A stretch of DNA of 64,000 nucleotides, from assembly GCA_030549495.1 (NCBI GenBank), contig JAUIRK010001059.1:1-64000 (forward strand), given 5' to 3'. This DNA comes from Nectonema munidae. Lineage: Eukaryota > Nematomorpha > Nectonematoida > Nectonematidae. This document shows, piece by piece, positions 13,834-28,600 of this stretch; position 1 is the stretch's first letter; each line of letters opens with the position of its first letter. A program made the position numbers and the translations under genes. The notes under the pieces were generated by a model, which made no database searches, was not told where the DNA came from, and saw only the letters and a list, made by a program, of their open reading frames with translations.

Positions 13834-16800
13834 CATATACATTGAAGATTCAAAAAATGCAGGTATATTTGTGAGCTTTTTAATTTAGATTTTGTTAGAG
13901 TAAAAGTGTGAAATCAAGGATAAAATCTCCCAAAACATTCAGGGAATTTATAAAATCATTATTCTACTTGAAATATAAAAATGGCTAGAGATTTTATGTA
14001 ATTACAAACGATTTAATGAATTAATTGTAGTGAAATTTCAATAATTACATGAAATGCCTAGGAAATTCATGAAATTGCTAAGTGGAACTTTTTCAAGAAT
14101 TTTTTTAATAATTCCAAGAAATTCCTTGTTCGACAATCTTGATGTGATATATATATAACAATTGAAAGCATTTAAACCTGAAGTTGAATGGTCTGGATTT
14201 TGGACTGATCCAGAATAGATAAAGTGTATGTATGGAAAAAAGTAATCCCCCATCTATAAGATTTAAGTGTCTTCAATACAGTACAATGAGATGAAGACTT
14301 GTCAACAAAACATCTATGCTCTTTCTTCACTAAGAGGAATTAAAATTCATGTTTGCACTTTTGATGTAGCAGTCCAAAGAATTTAAAATAAGTGTTCCTT
14401 CTTTGTAACTGAGAGATGTCTATGGCTTTTCCCGAAGTTTGCTTAAACACATCAAATCTGTTTTACTTTACCTTTTATCGTATATCTTGACTAAAAATCC
14501 TCTGTCAATTATCTAACTAAGGAATATATCTAATTTACAAATAAATAAACGTGTATATAAAAAGTACACTATCATTCTTCTTTACATTATTATAGGTAAA
14601 TATTATTATTGGTAAGTTTATATTTTTTAACTTTAAAACTTAAATTCTGAGGTTTTTATCTAAATGATTTAAAGATATATTTTAATTAAAAGATGCAAAC
14701 ACAGTGTAAAAGTATTGAAGCGAAGCTAAAAGTTGTGTTTAAGGCTTTGTATACCCATAACAAATAGTGTATACGTTAAGTAAGTGAAATAAGATCGCCA
14801 TCATTATTCATAATGCTGGAAAAAGAATAAGACCAACAGTTGAAAGCAATCAAGCGTGTATTACTCAATAATTTTTGGCGTGGATTTAGAAGAAACTATT
14901 TTTGTTTCACAACACACTCAATGTATGCGTTTGTAAAGAATTTGGAAGGCTTTCTTTTCTTTTTAAACATGGTATCATCAAGGTTTATATAAGACCGCAT
15001 TGTAGAATTCTATATTTTGCAGGCTTTAAAACTAAGCCACGATTTGGATCCTATTATATCCTCAAAGTTTGAAGAGTGAATGATTTAAATCGCGAGAAAA
15101 AGAGGATAGATATGGGTGTGTAGTGTGCAAGGGTAAGTTTCTTTCCCTTTATGAAAACTGAAATTAGTTGCAAAATCTTAAAAATATATTTGAAAATTGT
15201 TTATATTCTCACATTTATAATGATTTCCTTTCTCATAATTGTTTGTTCAAGAGATAATTTGGATTTGGCAAACATCACTCAAGCCAAAATCTTAATTCTT
15301 ACTTCTATATATGAAGGCCTACTTAATCTGATACCACTGCAGTTTTCTTGCATCTATGAAATCCCTTCAAAAGTTTATCTTTATCCTTTATGTGAAATCC
15401 TTTCAAGCTTTATCCTTTATGGGATCCTGCTTATCTCTGATTATTGAAAACAATGCGTGTGTTTCGATGAAGGTTTTTCTTCATTTCAAATTGGGTCTGG
15501 GTCTACTACTTTTTTCTATTTTCTCCACTCCTTTATTTTTAAACCAGTTTTTTTCTTATTTAATTATTGTTTGCATATGATTATATGTATTTCTATATGT
15601 GCAAAGTAATGTGTAATGTATTTTTCTTGGTTTGTTATTTTTAGGAGAGAATGAAAAAAATGGCTAAAGGGCACTCAAAATTTGGAACAAGGAGATAAAT
15701 TCTAGGTTTTGTTTTATGCATTTGGCAGAGTGTTGAGTAATGCCATAATATATACAAACAAACAAGCTAGATTTTACAATTAAAGATATTCAAGTGTAAA
15801 ACACCTAGAAGGGAAGTACCAAGTAAAATTGGTATCATTTTGAAAGGATTTGAAAAACTCAACCTTTTTTTATAAATAAACTTAGCATATAGAGAGTTAG
15901 TTATACATTTTGATTTCATATCTCTTCACTTGAAATGGTGAGTTATATAACACTTATCCTTAATTGAATGCCGAACAAGAGGCAAACATCTAAAATTTTG
16001 GCAAACTCCTTGAACATGCAATTGCTTTATAATTTCGCGGATGTGAACATCCATTTTGAATGTATTTTGTAAAATATGCGACAAATATTATAATAAGTTA
16101 CTTGTGATAGATGCAATTTTTATAATTTACTTGAAAGTGCTAATCGAAGAGTTTGTATCTCTACTTTATTCTTTAAGATAGAAAGGATAATAATTTCGTA
16201 TTTCTAATATTTGTGGTTAAATCGAATGCTTGCATGTTTTCGTTGTTTATTCGATTGACTGTTTTCTTTCGTTAAATTAACACTTAAATCTACGATAAAA
16301 AGTAAATTTAGGTAGTATCAATATGTAGAAAGTAGCACATTCTGCAGATCTTAAATAAAAACATCATTTTGTGCACCTAGATCTTCATATTTTGCAAAAA
16401 TAGATACACTTTATTTTAAATATTGATATTCTTATTAAAATTGTGAATAAAATGGCTCAATATTTTGATATTCTTATTAAAATTGTCAATAAAATGGCTC
16501 AATATTTTCATGGATTATCAAGAAGGTAAGATAGGTCCGAGTCTAAGAAATACTCTCCTAGAATTTATGTAAGAAATATGCTTCAGAGGAACAAGCGCCT
16601 TTACATTTATCAGTTTTTTGAAAAGCGTGAGAAAACTTCATTTTCTTGTGATATGAACGCATATATAAATAAGCAAAGACTAATGATGTCGAAGTTTGTG
16701 GTAGATTCAAGTTCACCAGCACTCAAGTGTAAACATTTTGATTTCTTTTTTATTAATAATTCTATGGTGTAAGCACAATGTCCCTAGAAAAGAAAAGCCG

Positions 16801-19800
16801 TGTTGATAACATTTATTCTAAAAACAGTTTCTTACAGGAGAACAAAGTCATTATTATAAACAGAAAAGAGCAGAGTGGCGTTGAATGCGGGAGGTGATGT
16901 GTGTGTGTGTATGTATATCCATCCACTTTGTATTATTTCCCTCCCTTTTTATTCAGTACGGCACACAATAGAATTCTTTTGGCACACTTGGCGAATTAGA
17001 AAATCTTTTGATAGAAAAAATATATATTTAAAAATCAGCCCAATCAATGCACCTTGATGTCAAATATACCTTTTAATGATTTTTAAAAATAAATTCATCA
17101 ATATTTATTTCATTCAAATTTGATATAAAATCATACAAAATTTTTTTATAAATAATCGCTAACTAAAAATCAGACATCCATGAAAAGGGTCTTTGTAAAG
17201 AGGAGTTGCTTAACGAAGATTGAATAAGCTAATCAGAATTAAATGGAAGAAATAGAAACTGCTCATTATAAATATTTGGTTTTTGGAGCAGCCTTCGTGT
17301 ATTTCAAAAAAGGCACAAACTCCTGATTTAGAGAGAACTGATGTGTTTATTCTACGAGTGTGTACGACTATTTATTTTAGCTCCATTACACCATTGGTCT
17401 TGATTCAATTTTGCTAGCAACTAATCCATTTATTCCTGATTCAATTATTATCAGGCATGCAACAGACTCTATTCAAGGGGTAACAGCGAATATATTATTG
17501 ATCATTCATGATTTAACAGAAGCCTCTCCCCAATCTAGTATGCTTACCTCATCAAATATGCTAGTAAGAATGCATTTACATCTTCTATCTATGTATTGCG
17601 CACCTAAAATACAGAATCTTTGTTATTTTAGTAACAAAAGAGATTTGTTTTTAACCCTGATTTTGTTGTTGTAAAGAATTCGGACATTCAAGTGATTATG
17701 CGTTCCAAAATCCACATTAATCCTCATTTCTGCCGTGCCCGTGAACATTTTGAACATACAAACATACGCAGTAGTTGAGCAAACGATGGAATAGGTGATT
17801 GTGGATATTCCTGCTTTACTTGTACAGAGATATTCTGCAGATATCTTTATTAGTGCTGCTGAGATTCATACATGCACAATTTATCACAAATATCAAACAT
17901 GTGAGATGTTATTTGATGTATTTATGCTAATGAAGAGCTTTAATGGGAAATTTTAACGATGGAGCGCTGCACTTAGATTTGTGGAGAAACAGAATATGAA
18001 TACAAATGAAAGAAGAAAGTGAATGAAATGTCTGATGGCAATTTAACGTTAAGATCGAATTGATTCATCACTTTTCTTGGTATAATTGTTTTTTATTATG
18101 GACCCATTATTGTCTCAAAACAAGACGATTCAATTCACCCCAGCTACACCAATGGCACTGCCCATAATACTTATATATAACACCGCTTCTCTTGACTATT
18201 TATTTCTTAGGGGTGATTCTACATTTTAATAATTTTATCATTTTTCAATATATTACTATTCTATTTTTTGAGTATTTATATTATAAGTTAACATTTTGAA
18301 ATCATAGCAACACGAGTTTATCTCCTCTTACTTTGTGTACAGGGCCGTCGATTTGGTTTTGACAAAACAACAGCTTATATTCAAATTGAATAGTATGCAT
18401 TTGGAAATTACATAATGTTATAGGGACTATCAACTTTTTTATTCTCGAAGATCACTTTCTTCTATAAATTATTTATTGAATCTAAAATTTTTATAGATCT
18501 TTATGAATGAACATTTTTTAGTAAAATTTCCATTTTATCAATATTTTACTTTACTCAATTTTGATTATTATTCAAGAATTACCCAGATCAATTTGGGCAT
18601 TTTCCAAAATGATGGCTTGGCTTGGGTGACAAAGTTATAATCACGATGCTAAAACATTTTATTATCAAGTTGATTTTTTTTTACGAAGAATTCTAAATTC
18701 ATCAAATTATTTTAAATAAAATATATATAATTTTGTCTTAGTTTTCAAGTGTAATCATAACAAATACAATAAAAATAAACAAGTCTTACTTTTTTTGGAC
18801 AAAACATTAACTTTACTGATGAGGAGAAATCTGAGAAATAAGAAAAATAATTGATATTTTAGCGTGGACATATTAATACAACTGCAGAGAATACAGGAAA
18901 AGATATTAGTTAGATAGAGCAAGGCAGAAAACAAACAGGCAATGTGAACAAGTCGGTGGTAGTAAAATTCAAAGTATAAATATTAATAAAATATATATAT
19001 GATGTTTATATATTGTTATTATATTATTTTTAATGCTGTTATACTATCGCTAGATGCATCTGTCACTTATTAAAAGTTCTTTCGTCAACAATAAAAGGTT
19101 TTGTGTGTGATTGACGTTTCATTATCAACCAATGAAATCATTTTTATCCACATGAAGGCAACTCTCCCCCTTTTTATTTCACCACAGTAATTTCTATACG
19201 TATACATCGATTGTGGTTTTATAATCAACATAAATATTATACAAACAAATAAAATTAATTTTTGTTAGACGATAAACATTGTATTTTAAATTTTTCATAT
19301 ATTTGAAATCATTTTTCATGCTTAACATCAGAATAAAATTTAATTTTTCTACAAAGCCTACACTATATAGCTGAAATTTATAAGAAGCAGTGGTCTCGGA
19401 GGTAAATAAAAATAGTTTAGTTATTAGAAATGCACATTATTTGAGAGAGCATAAATTTAGCTATTGGAATTTTTGTGATTTACCAGATTCTCTAAAAAAT
19501 TTTGTTATTGATGACAATTAATCATTTTATTGAAATTTATAGTTTTCTTTTTCGAGATCTTTGATAAAGAAAATAAATTTTTTGAAAATTTTAAGCAAAT
19601 TGACGCCGAGAAATTTGGCAAAGTAAGAGTAAAAGTTTGTACACTTGACATTTTTAAAATTAAATTTGTGTGGGCATTTTATGTGAAGCAATTTCCATCA
19701 TCAATATAAGAGCGTGGTTTCGCGTTTTTTGAAGGTGGTTGATCTGTTCAAGACCATAGTGCTCGAAAATTTCCATTCCTTCATTTTTTATAAGTTCATG

Positions 19801-19899
19801 TATCATTTTAGATTTATAATTGTGATAAAAAGTAGAGTTTAATGTCGTCCGTAAAAAGTTTAATACTTGATTTAATTATGTATGGTATATATTCGTCAG
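13834..19899. other. AT-rich non-coding DNA, mostly featureless
   Basis: 13900-14150 repeats the GAATTTCATGAAAT-type motifs of the preceding element and contains GACAATCTTGATGTGATAT, so a second diverged arm is likely. A tandem duplication of about 42 bp lies at 16424-16508. A lone hAT-like end motif (CAGGGCCGTCG) occurs near 18340 without a partner. No exon recognised. Confidence 0.5.
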
Positions 19900-21735
19900 T
19901 ATTTTTTCTAAAATTTCAGTAAGGTAGAACTTATACTGATTGGTCTATAACTGGAAGGTCTATGTCGATTTCCTTTTTGTAAGCAGGTGTAACAAGGTCT
20001 AATTTCCAATCTTCAGGTAGATAGCCTTGATTGGGAGACTTATTGAAAAGAGGGGCCATATCTTTGTATAAAACAATTTTCTAAGAAATATAGAATGAAG
20101 TTCATCGAATCCCATTTACTTCGAAGGATTCAAGTTTTTAAATTCATTTAAAACTTCTTCGGGAGAAATTGTTCCATTAAGAAAATTGCATTTACTTGAT
20201 TGTTTGTGACTTCAGAATTTTTATGAAAAATTCTGAACAGAAAAAATGTTAGATTTCTCTTGACCATGGTATATTATATTGTTGTCTTTGTTGAAAATAC
20301 ATCGTGGAGGATAGCTTTTAGTCTTCTTTGAATTAATATAACTCCAAGCTTTCTTAGGATTGGTTTTATAGTCTAAAAGTATTTGATGTTCATATTTTGA
20401 TTTGTCTTTTTAATCACAGACTTCAATTTATTAGAAAGACTTGAAAAATAATTTTCAAATATATGAACATCTTTGCTACTTTGTACTTTTTGAATAAGTT
20501 CTTCTTCTATTAATTAAGGAAATAGTTTCTTTGTTCAAGTGCGCTTTGTACTTCTTTTTGGTATTTTTTACAGGCACGTCTAATAGGATTTGATCTTTCA
20601 AGACCGAAATAAAGTAAGATATATAAAGTAAGTCCCCAAAGTTGGGACATTCAAGATTTTCCCAATTTACTTTTATGACTTGATAATAATTAGCAGCATA
20701 TTGAATCAATAGACTTAGTTGGTGGGCACATTGCGTTAAAAGAGATACAATAATGACCACTTTGTCTCAAGTTAGGCAAGATATTTTAAGACCATGAATT
20801 GAATCAGCCTGATAACTAAGTCTAAGAGACCTCTATTTTCGGAAGCGCTGTTTTTTTTTGAATTCTTCCATTTGGTTGAGGAAATTTGAATGCAAGCAAT
20901 TTATAAAAATTATTCTCATAATATCCATTACTGTTCAAACTTTCTAGTTTCTCTATTCCATTTTAGGATAATTGAAAACTCCCAGAAGAATTAAATGGGA
21001 GTTTTTAAAGAGAACAAGAATTCTACTCCTTTGTGAAATATCTATCAAAAAAAAACTCTATATATTGACATTGGCAGCTATAAAAATTTCTTGGAATTTA
21101 AGTTCTTATTATAAGTAAACACATGCCAACAAAACAACTAACACTGACAACTAACTAACAACTGTGAGTATATTTATTAGGAATATTTGCTAATATATTG
21201 TATCCATCTATAGAATAGAATATTAGGTTAACTTTGTGGATAAAGTGATTTGGAATAAACCCTGTTATAAACAAGAAGTCGTAATTGTAGTTCGAATTCC
21301 AGGTATAGAAAGCTCATTTATTTTTTTGAGAACTTGATTTGCATTTGTGTAAAAAATTTCAAAACTTTTGTTAGGGGTAATTGTAAATTTCTATTTTCTT
21401 CTTTTTTCACTATCTTCCACCCTGAATCTGGATCTCCTGATATTTCAATTCGAAAAGAAGTATCTGAATTATTGAGATTCTTAATTTTCGTTTTATTATA
21501 AAGACTTCTGAGATTTTTTCTTACATTAGGATGAATTAAAAAATTTTCTGAATTCGTCAGATGCACTTTTTAGTTTATAAAAAAAGTTTCAAACTAAATT
21601 TATATCATTTTCATCACTGTAGATGATTCTTATAGGCCTTTTAGACATTGTGTTTCCTTTTTCAATCTTGCCAAATTTATTAAAATATGATTTCTGACCA
21701 TTCTATCTTTATCATCTCTCGCTAATCTTTCGGTT
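19900..21735 (-). mobile_element. Decayed CR1/Jockey-like LINE, copy B
   Basis: Minus-strand translation shows, in 5'-3' order, an ORF1 C-terminal segment (ERLARDDKDRMVRNHILINL near 21710-21650, then RPIRIIYSDENDI, then FRIEISGDPDSGWKIVKK near 21460-21400), an endonuclease-like LLGVFNYPKM (20960-21010, matching the family's LLGDFNYP), an endonuclease-RT linker (KKYKAHLNKETISLINRRR, 20476-20760), and the start of the RT (GYLPEDWKLDLVTPAYKK, about 19960-20040). Stops and frameshifts are frequent, so it is an old pseudogene. The clade call rests on motif style only. Confidence 0.75.
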
Positions 21736-21739
21736 TTGA

Positions 21740-22690
21740 ATAACATAACAACATAATTTATTTAGCGAAAAAAAGCTAATAAAAGCTTGTATGTATCGCA
21801 TCGAGTAAGTAAATAGAAACATGAATGAAGTGTAAACATAAATGATAATCCTTATTTTTAAAACGGAAATAGTAGAAACACAACTAATTATAAGTGAAGA
21901 TTAGTTCTTTCCAATGAGAATCAAGTCGGTTTTTGAAAGTGTTTAGAGAAGGTGAATCTATAACATGTTTTGGAAGGCTGTTCCATTCATGTATAATTCT
22001 ATTAAAAAGACAGGAACTGAGGTATCTTTTTGCACATCTTGTCTTCACCAACTATGTTCCATGATTTCTTGAACTTCTAGAAGAAAGAGCGGGTAAAACT
22101 GTAGACTTTACATTTATATTTCCGTTGATTATATTATAAACTGTAATCATGTTATTACGCTTGTACCTGTAGGTTAGAGATGATAGAGATAATTTATACA
22201 ATCTTTCTTTGTAATGTAATTTTTCGAACCCTTTTATTTTTTGTTATAAACCGTTGCACCTTTTCTAAGATTTTCACATCTTTCACGCGTGTAGGGTGGG
22301 ATACTACGTTACCGTATTCAAGATCTGGGCGTATTAAGGCTTTATACAATGGTAGAGCTATTTTAGCATCAAATACAGAGAAGTATCTTAAGAATATTTA
22401 GAGGAAACTTTAAGAAAGTAGAAAATTTAGAGGAAGGAAATATTTACAGAATATTGAATATTTAGAAGAAACAGCTTCAGCATAGTTTTTGATAATATGG
22501 GAAATATTTTTTGATTACACTAATTTGAGCCCCAAAAGCATCAATTTTTGAGCTTAAGATTAATTCTGAGGTTTGAATCTTATTAAAATTTTCTTCTAAC
22601 TTAGTTTATATTTCATTTTCAGCATTTGTAACTTGGCTTGTACTTTCGCTTATTGACCTTGTGACCATTTTCGACACATATTTTACAAAA
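21740..22690 (-). mobile_element. Decayed CR1/Jockey-like LINE, copy A (3' end)
   Basis: The RT C-terminal region (matching VFDARIASPLYKALIRPHLEYGN at 46968-47219) and the post-RT domain are readable on the minus strand with stops and frameshifts. A coiled-coil-like ORF1 relic (TRSISESTSQVTNAENE, later SKIDAFGAQISVIKK) lies upstream at about 22480-22690, so the centre is deleted. The 3' end (AGCTTTTTTTCGCTAAATAAATTATG) is shared with the copy at 46.5 kb and is followed by a short ATGTT-type tail. Confidence 0.75.
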
Positions 22691-22699
22691 CCATCTCAT

Positions 22700-25600
22700 T
22701 CCGAATGATCCCACTCTTGAGTATAGTTAATATTATTTTCAACTTTTATATGTAAAATGTAGGAAGGAAATTTTATTATGGAATTTCAGACATCATAGTG
22801 GCTTTATTCTAGGTTCAAATATTTTTTCATAAATTAGTTTTTATGCTTTTAAAATCACACATAATATAACTATGGCAATAACGATAAAATTATATCTATC
22901 CAAAAATGGGCTTTACTTGATCAAGAAGCACAACATAAGACTTCCCTAATTTTGCTATCTTACTCCGTTTTTATATAATGTAAATTAGAACATGATGCAA
23001 CTCGCATTTGAAAGATGAGTTGTGTGCCTTTTCATTTTGAAATGCTTGGAAAATTATTCTTCACCTTCTTAAATTGTGAGAATTACAATGTTTTTAGTGC
23101 CATGTTATTTAGATTAATGTCTTAACCAAATACTCCAAACACATCGTGGTAACTAAATTGAAAAGTTTTCAAGGCTCGCGTACAATATCATCCTGGTAGG
23201 CAAAAAAAGTGTTTTATAGTTTACAATGACAAAACACTTCTTGATAAAAAAAAATGGACAATTTGTTATGAACAAGATAAATGAAACCTTCTAAAATTTA
23301 TCTTCACTATTTAAAAAGCAATTTTTACAATAATAATAATCAATAAATCTTTGTCTTCATCAATTAAATGCCTTTCTTTGCACACAGAGAAGTTTGGTAT
23401 GTACTTTTTTTAGGAAGTAGTAATGTAAGTTTAAAAACTGAAAACTTTTTTAAAATATAGGTAGGCAGAACTAAATACGTTCTCATCTCTTTTTTTTATT
23501 ATATATTTCCCATCCAATCATCTTTTCTGTCAAGCTTTTAAACTCTTATATTAAGAAAATCCATTTGAGTATTTCGAAAAAATTAAGTGAAATATATTTT
23601 AAGTTTAGCTTTATCTAATAAATTTAAAATATGTAATTTTTTCAGTTTTACAAGTGAAACAAAGAAAAAAATCCTTATCTAATGATACAATCAATCAAAA
23701 CTGTTTGGAAACCACCCATCTAAAAATGGTCGGCATGGCGATGATAGGATAACACTGGTTTCAAGGTAATGCATAAATTAAAAAATTATTATCGATAATT
23801 AAAACTATAAAAACGTTATATATATATAAATGCTATTTTTAAATCTTCAACAAATTTTCTATAAATTTTGGCATATATTTTCTCAAATAATAAAATAAAT
23901 ATTAATTTCAAAACTTCACCTTACATTTAATTAATACTCCTATAAATCCTAAACTTTCTTCAAGCCCATCATGTAGATACCCTATGTAGCAGAAACTCTG
24001 ATCATAATATGTATAATAAGTATAATTTTGCCAATATATTTTTATGAAGTGTATGTTCTCATAAGACGCCTGTTTTGCATTTAACTGGCTAATATGTGTG
24101 CTAAGATCCTCTTTGTGAGGTGGCCAAAGCTTGAAGTTGGAGAAGGAAAAATCGGAAAGATAGGAAAAAGAACTAATAAATTGTGCATACACACAAACAT
24201 TAATCTATTTAGAATGATGAATGTACGGTATATTGTGAAAAAATTGGAAATAATACTGATGTTTTATCTTCTTTATTAGATTAGCAATTACACAGGCATT
24301 GTTGTTGCCATTCATCATTTTTTGCAATTTTAACAAATGTCTCATTTTTAAGAGTTTTTAATAATGGAGGCTTATTCTATGTATATACATTTTTATATTT
24401 GCTGCCCAGCAAGAATTTGCCGCGTGCATAGACCACCTCTGTCCCATAGTGTAAGGGTCCCTGGGTTGACAAAGAAATCGGCCTGTATGATTGAATAAAA
24501 TCAACGTGTTTGTTTAGGTTTAAAATGTTAAGAATTTTTTACAAATTTTGATGTATTTGTGTAATCTGAAAGCAGTTTTTCTTTAATAAAAATGGTCTTT
24601 AAATGTCTTTATTGATAAAAACAATCCTTAAGCGGCACAGAGGAATGACGGGACTCTATTTCATCTTTTACTAAAATATTATTAATTAAAAACAATTTAT
24701 AGAAAGCTATTCCATTATCTTAACGCAAGTTTCAATATTCATTGTTTTTACGAAGAGCAATTTGATTTTTTACCAAATAAATCAGCAGCAGAAGCAATTT
24801 CAATATCCGATTCTTGTATAATGATGGTGTATCTATTGGCTTCTTCTGCATTTTTAATAGCTTTTGACAAAGTGAATAACAGTTTTATTACTTTAAAAAT
24901 TTTCAAATATTAGATTTAGAGGTAATATATTTAATCAAATGAAAAATTGTTTCACTATGAGGAAGAACTATATTGTGTTCAATGACTGTAATCTGATTTA
25001 TATTACTCAAAAGTGGGTGTGTCAGGCCCATTTTAATATTATCTATTTATGATATTTACAAATCTATAAATAATGAATGCAAAATTATTTTGTTTGCAGA
25101 CGATGTTTAAAGAAATAAAATGCTTTATTTTTGTTTTCCTTATCCACACCCTTTACAAAATTATTTTGGGAGATCAGCATGTTTTACACAATTGAATAAA
25201 TAATAATCAAAAGCTAGGTCATGTTTATTTTGACGTCTTAATACGCCATTGTGATAACATTCTTATCTCTTTGCCTATTCTTTCTTGCTATCTTTTCCCA
25301 ATTGAAGATAAACATATTCATATGATAAATCTTTTTTAAAACTAAATAAACTTTTTTCTTCGCTCTAAAAAATTGGCAGAAGTTAAAATCAGAAAAAATG
25401 AAATTTCAAAGGTTTAATAAAATAAAAGAAAAAGGTTTTCTTAATAGTTGCATATGAAGAACGCTCATTTGTTCGGCCTCTAAACATGAAGAAGGACCTC
25501 TTCGTTTATTTTAATTTTGTGCTTTTTTAATTGTGACCTAGAAATCAACATTAAATACAATGAACATTTACTACCTCTTTAACTGTATTTATTAGAATGG

Positions 25601-28380
25601 AAAGTATTTTCAATGGTTGACTTTTCTATCGATAGATGCCATTTACATGAGCTTAAATATTTTAGATTTTCTTTTACATCCTAATTTCACAGATTCTTAA
25701 CTTAAATTGTTCCTGAATAGATTGAGTTCCAAATTTGGTCATTATTTAAAACTTTCTACATAATAAGCTCTTTTACAAAAGCCCAACGATTTATTACGCA
25801 AAAGGCTTTTCTTGAATTTTCTATATTTTGAATTTGGAAATTTTAAATCATGAATCTTCTTTACTTCCAAAATGAAAATTTAGATCCAAACACTTTTAAG
25901 GATGCTAGGACTACTTTTCCGGGAAAAAATTATTCCACTTGCGATCTACTTTTTTTACTTAGAATTTATACAGCTGCACTTAAAGTATAATGATGAACGA
26001 AAGTTTGTTTCGACACTTAGCAGCTTGATCGACGAGCTGGATATCAATTTATCTTAAATATTATTAGTAGCAAAGGTCCATGGTAATGATCATTTTGCAT
26101 GAATATTGATAACAACACTGGCTGTTTGTGTGTGTGTTTTTGTGATTATACAATCAATGACGCCTGTTTTGCATGTGGCTCTCGTTTATTAGAGAAAGAG
26201 GAAATGATAAAGCGTTCATTATTCTTGCTTTCGTGGATAAAGCGGATAAGTGGCTTGAACGAAGCTGGCATTCCCTCCCTGCCCGCACACTCAGCGTGAG
26301 AAGGGTGGACGAAAGCAGAGGCAAAAGGGGCGTCTCTTGTTGGTTTGTTTGTACTGGTGATGATGCACTTGCTTAATTAAGGCTGGAACAAAGTTTGCAT
26401 TATCAAGTGCATCCACAACTTTGAAGGGTGAGTAGATACAATGGTGTATACATCCATCCTTCTTCTTCTACCACTAAGTCCACCTTATCTCTTCGGTATC
26501 GAATACATAGACTTGTGTGTTTACAAGATGACACTTTAATCTTATGTAAACAATGATGTGATTTTGAGATCACTATCGGTATAGCGGTGGATTATCTGCA
26601 TTTGTTGTGCATTAAACAAGCTCGCTTTTTATTCGCTCAACATTATCTGTTGTGTAGAAATCTCTAGATAAGAGGACTTTACTTATGGAAAATCTTCAAA
26701 ACAAAATGATTGAATGAACCTTCGTTAAATCATTATATTATATTATTTAATATAAACCTCTTAATGTGTTATCGTGCATAAGAGTTTTAGAATAATCTAG
26801 AGATATGTAACGCCAGAATCGAAAAGTTTAAAAGACATCCTTCAAAAGAAAAGCAAACTTCATGTGGACATGGTGATAGGTCTTCCTCAATTACATGTAT
26901 TTTAATTTTTGGTTCTGTCATGTTCCCATAATAAGGAGCATTAATTTTTATACTCATATTTTGATAAAAAATACATAGCTTATCTTCAGCTGCAAAATTT
27001 TGGAGTGACAGAACTTTAGGGTGTCTAAATGTCTGAAAAATTTATAAAATACACTATATAACTATTTTTGTTGGGTTGATGTGAAATGTATCATAGATAG
27101 TGGCATGCCTTTCAACCAACGAAAATTTTAACGAATGGGCTTCCTTGTTAGTTAATCAATCAGATGGATAGTTACTACATCAAATTGCAGATGTATCGCT
27201 TCAAGTACATAAATTTGTCTAAATTCATAACGGTTAAAAATAATTTAAACTTATCAATTACCAGGGATTGTAAAAATAATACGTCATCTGTTACTTTAAA
27301 ACTAAAAAAGAACTAGTGCGATTCAAGATAGAACTATACCCAAAAGATACATATATATTCGAAGCTTTGCAAAACTCCGAGACATTATATCTGACGCTTA
27401 GCTATGCAAAGATATTGTATTTAATATTACGGATTCAGAGATGGAGATCGTAGCTCCTTTTAAATTGAAGAATCCATTTTATATATTTGTTTGTATCCAG
27501 TTTATTTGAAATAGTTATTTTGTAAAAAGAAATATATTAGAAATTTTGTAAACTTTAGTAATAATAACGCCATAATTATTATATCCAAGTCACCCTTATG
27601 CATGGATTAGATAGTCTAAAAAAGAAAATAACAAAAAAGAAAATGTAAAACTTTCTTTTGAAAGTAATGGGTTATTGTGTTCACACTCTTATTTATTGAT
27701 TTTCTACCTTTACCTTTTATCGTTAAAAAAAACTTTGTATAATAAAATCACAAATAAACACTTAATTGTTGCACTCGATTCCAAGTTATCTTCTTTTTCA
27801 TATTTTAGAACGATGGACAGCCTAACTTTGATTGTTAGATACATGCAAGCAAGATATGCACCTTTTTGTAAAATCTTCCTTTATCCTTGAATTTGTCAGC
27901 ATGAGTCGTATATAATGAAAAGACTCAAGATAAATCGTTATGGTTTGAGTTGTAACACTTTGATTATTTCTTTTGTCGTTAATTTCAAAGAGCATAAACA
28001 GCATATACAATGCATATGAATTGAATACAATTAATATATAAATACATAAATATGTTACATATATTAAAGATTCAAAATCAATTATGAAAGTTCTTATCAT
28101 AAAGATTTTCATTTAATATATACAATATACATATACATCATCCTTTTATTGTCATTCTCACCTTGTTAAACATAATTTAATTCATACCTACATCTATTTC
28201 CCTCTACGATCGATTTATCATTTGAGCATAGACTAAAATTCAATCAATCGCTAAACAGTTTCATCTTAGAAAAAAAAACACTCTGAAATTATTAAAAATT
28301 GTACTCCATTAACATCCTTCGAATTCGGCATGCCTGAGTAAGTCTGAAAAGGTTCCTATAGTTCTTTTTATTTACTGTCG
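22700..28380. other. AT-rich non-coding DNA with one less AT-rich island
   Basis: No exon recognised. 26200-26440 is noticeably less AT-rich and ends at a consensus-like splice donor (AAGG|GTGAGT, intron start 26428), which could mark an untranslated exon or regulatory region on the plus strand. The two overlapping ORFs there (66 and 67 aa) match nothing I know. Confidence 0.5.
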
Positions 28381-28600
28381 GCAGGGCCTAGTGATGGAAA
28401 CGTGGGTGTCGATCCAGATGGTCTGGGTTCGATTCCCGATAGTGACTATCCTTACCATCATGGAAGATTATTCTTCCCTGTCAATGCGATACCGACAACT
28501 GAAAATAATAGTACCTTGCATAATACATCATACATAGATTGGTATTAAAAAACCAAAATGGACATATAAAGTCATAACAGAAGAAAGAAAGAAAAAAAGG
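28381..28600 (+). mobile_element. tRNA-derived SINE
   Basis: The head resembles a tRNA gene: a perfect pol III B box GGTTCGATTCC at 28426-28436 and an A-box-like CCTAGTGATGG about 40 bp upstream. The region is followed by unrelated sequence and a GAAA-rich tail (28580-28600). It does not fold as an intact tRNA. Boundaries are approximate and no target duplication is evident. Confidence 0.7.

Noticed and set aside
26099-26376. Protein-coding gene in the less AT-rich patch at 26.2 kb
   Set aside because: The two overlapping short frames have no recognisable motif; a non-coding exon or regulatory patch is as likely.
28381-28460. tRNA gene
   Set aside because: The B box is perfect, but the A box and the acceptor and anticodon stems are not intact, and a GAAA-rich tail follows, so SINE is the better call.
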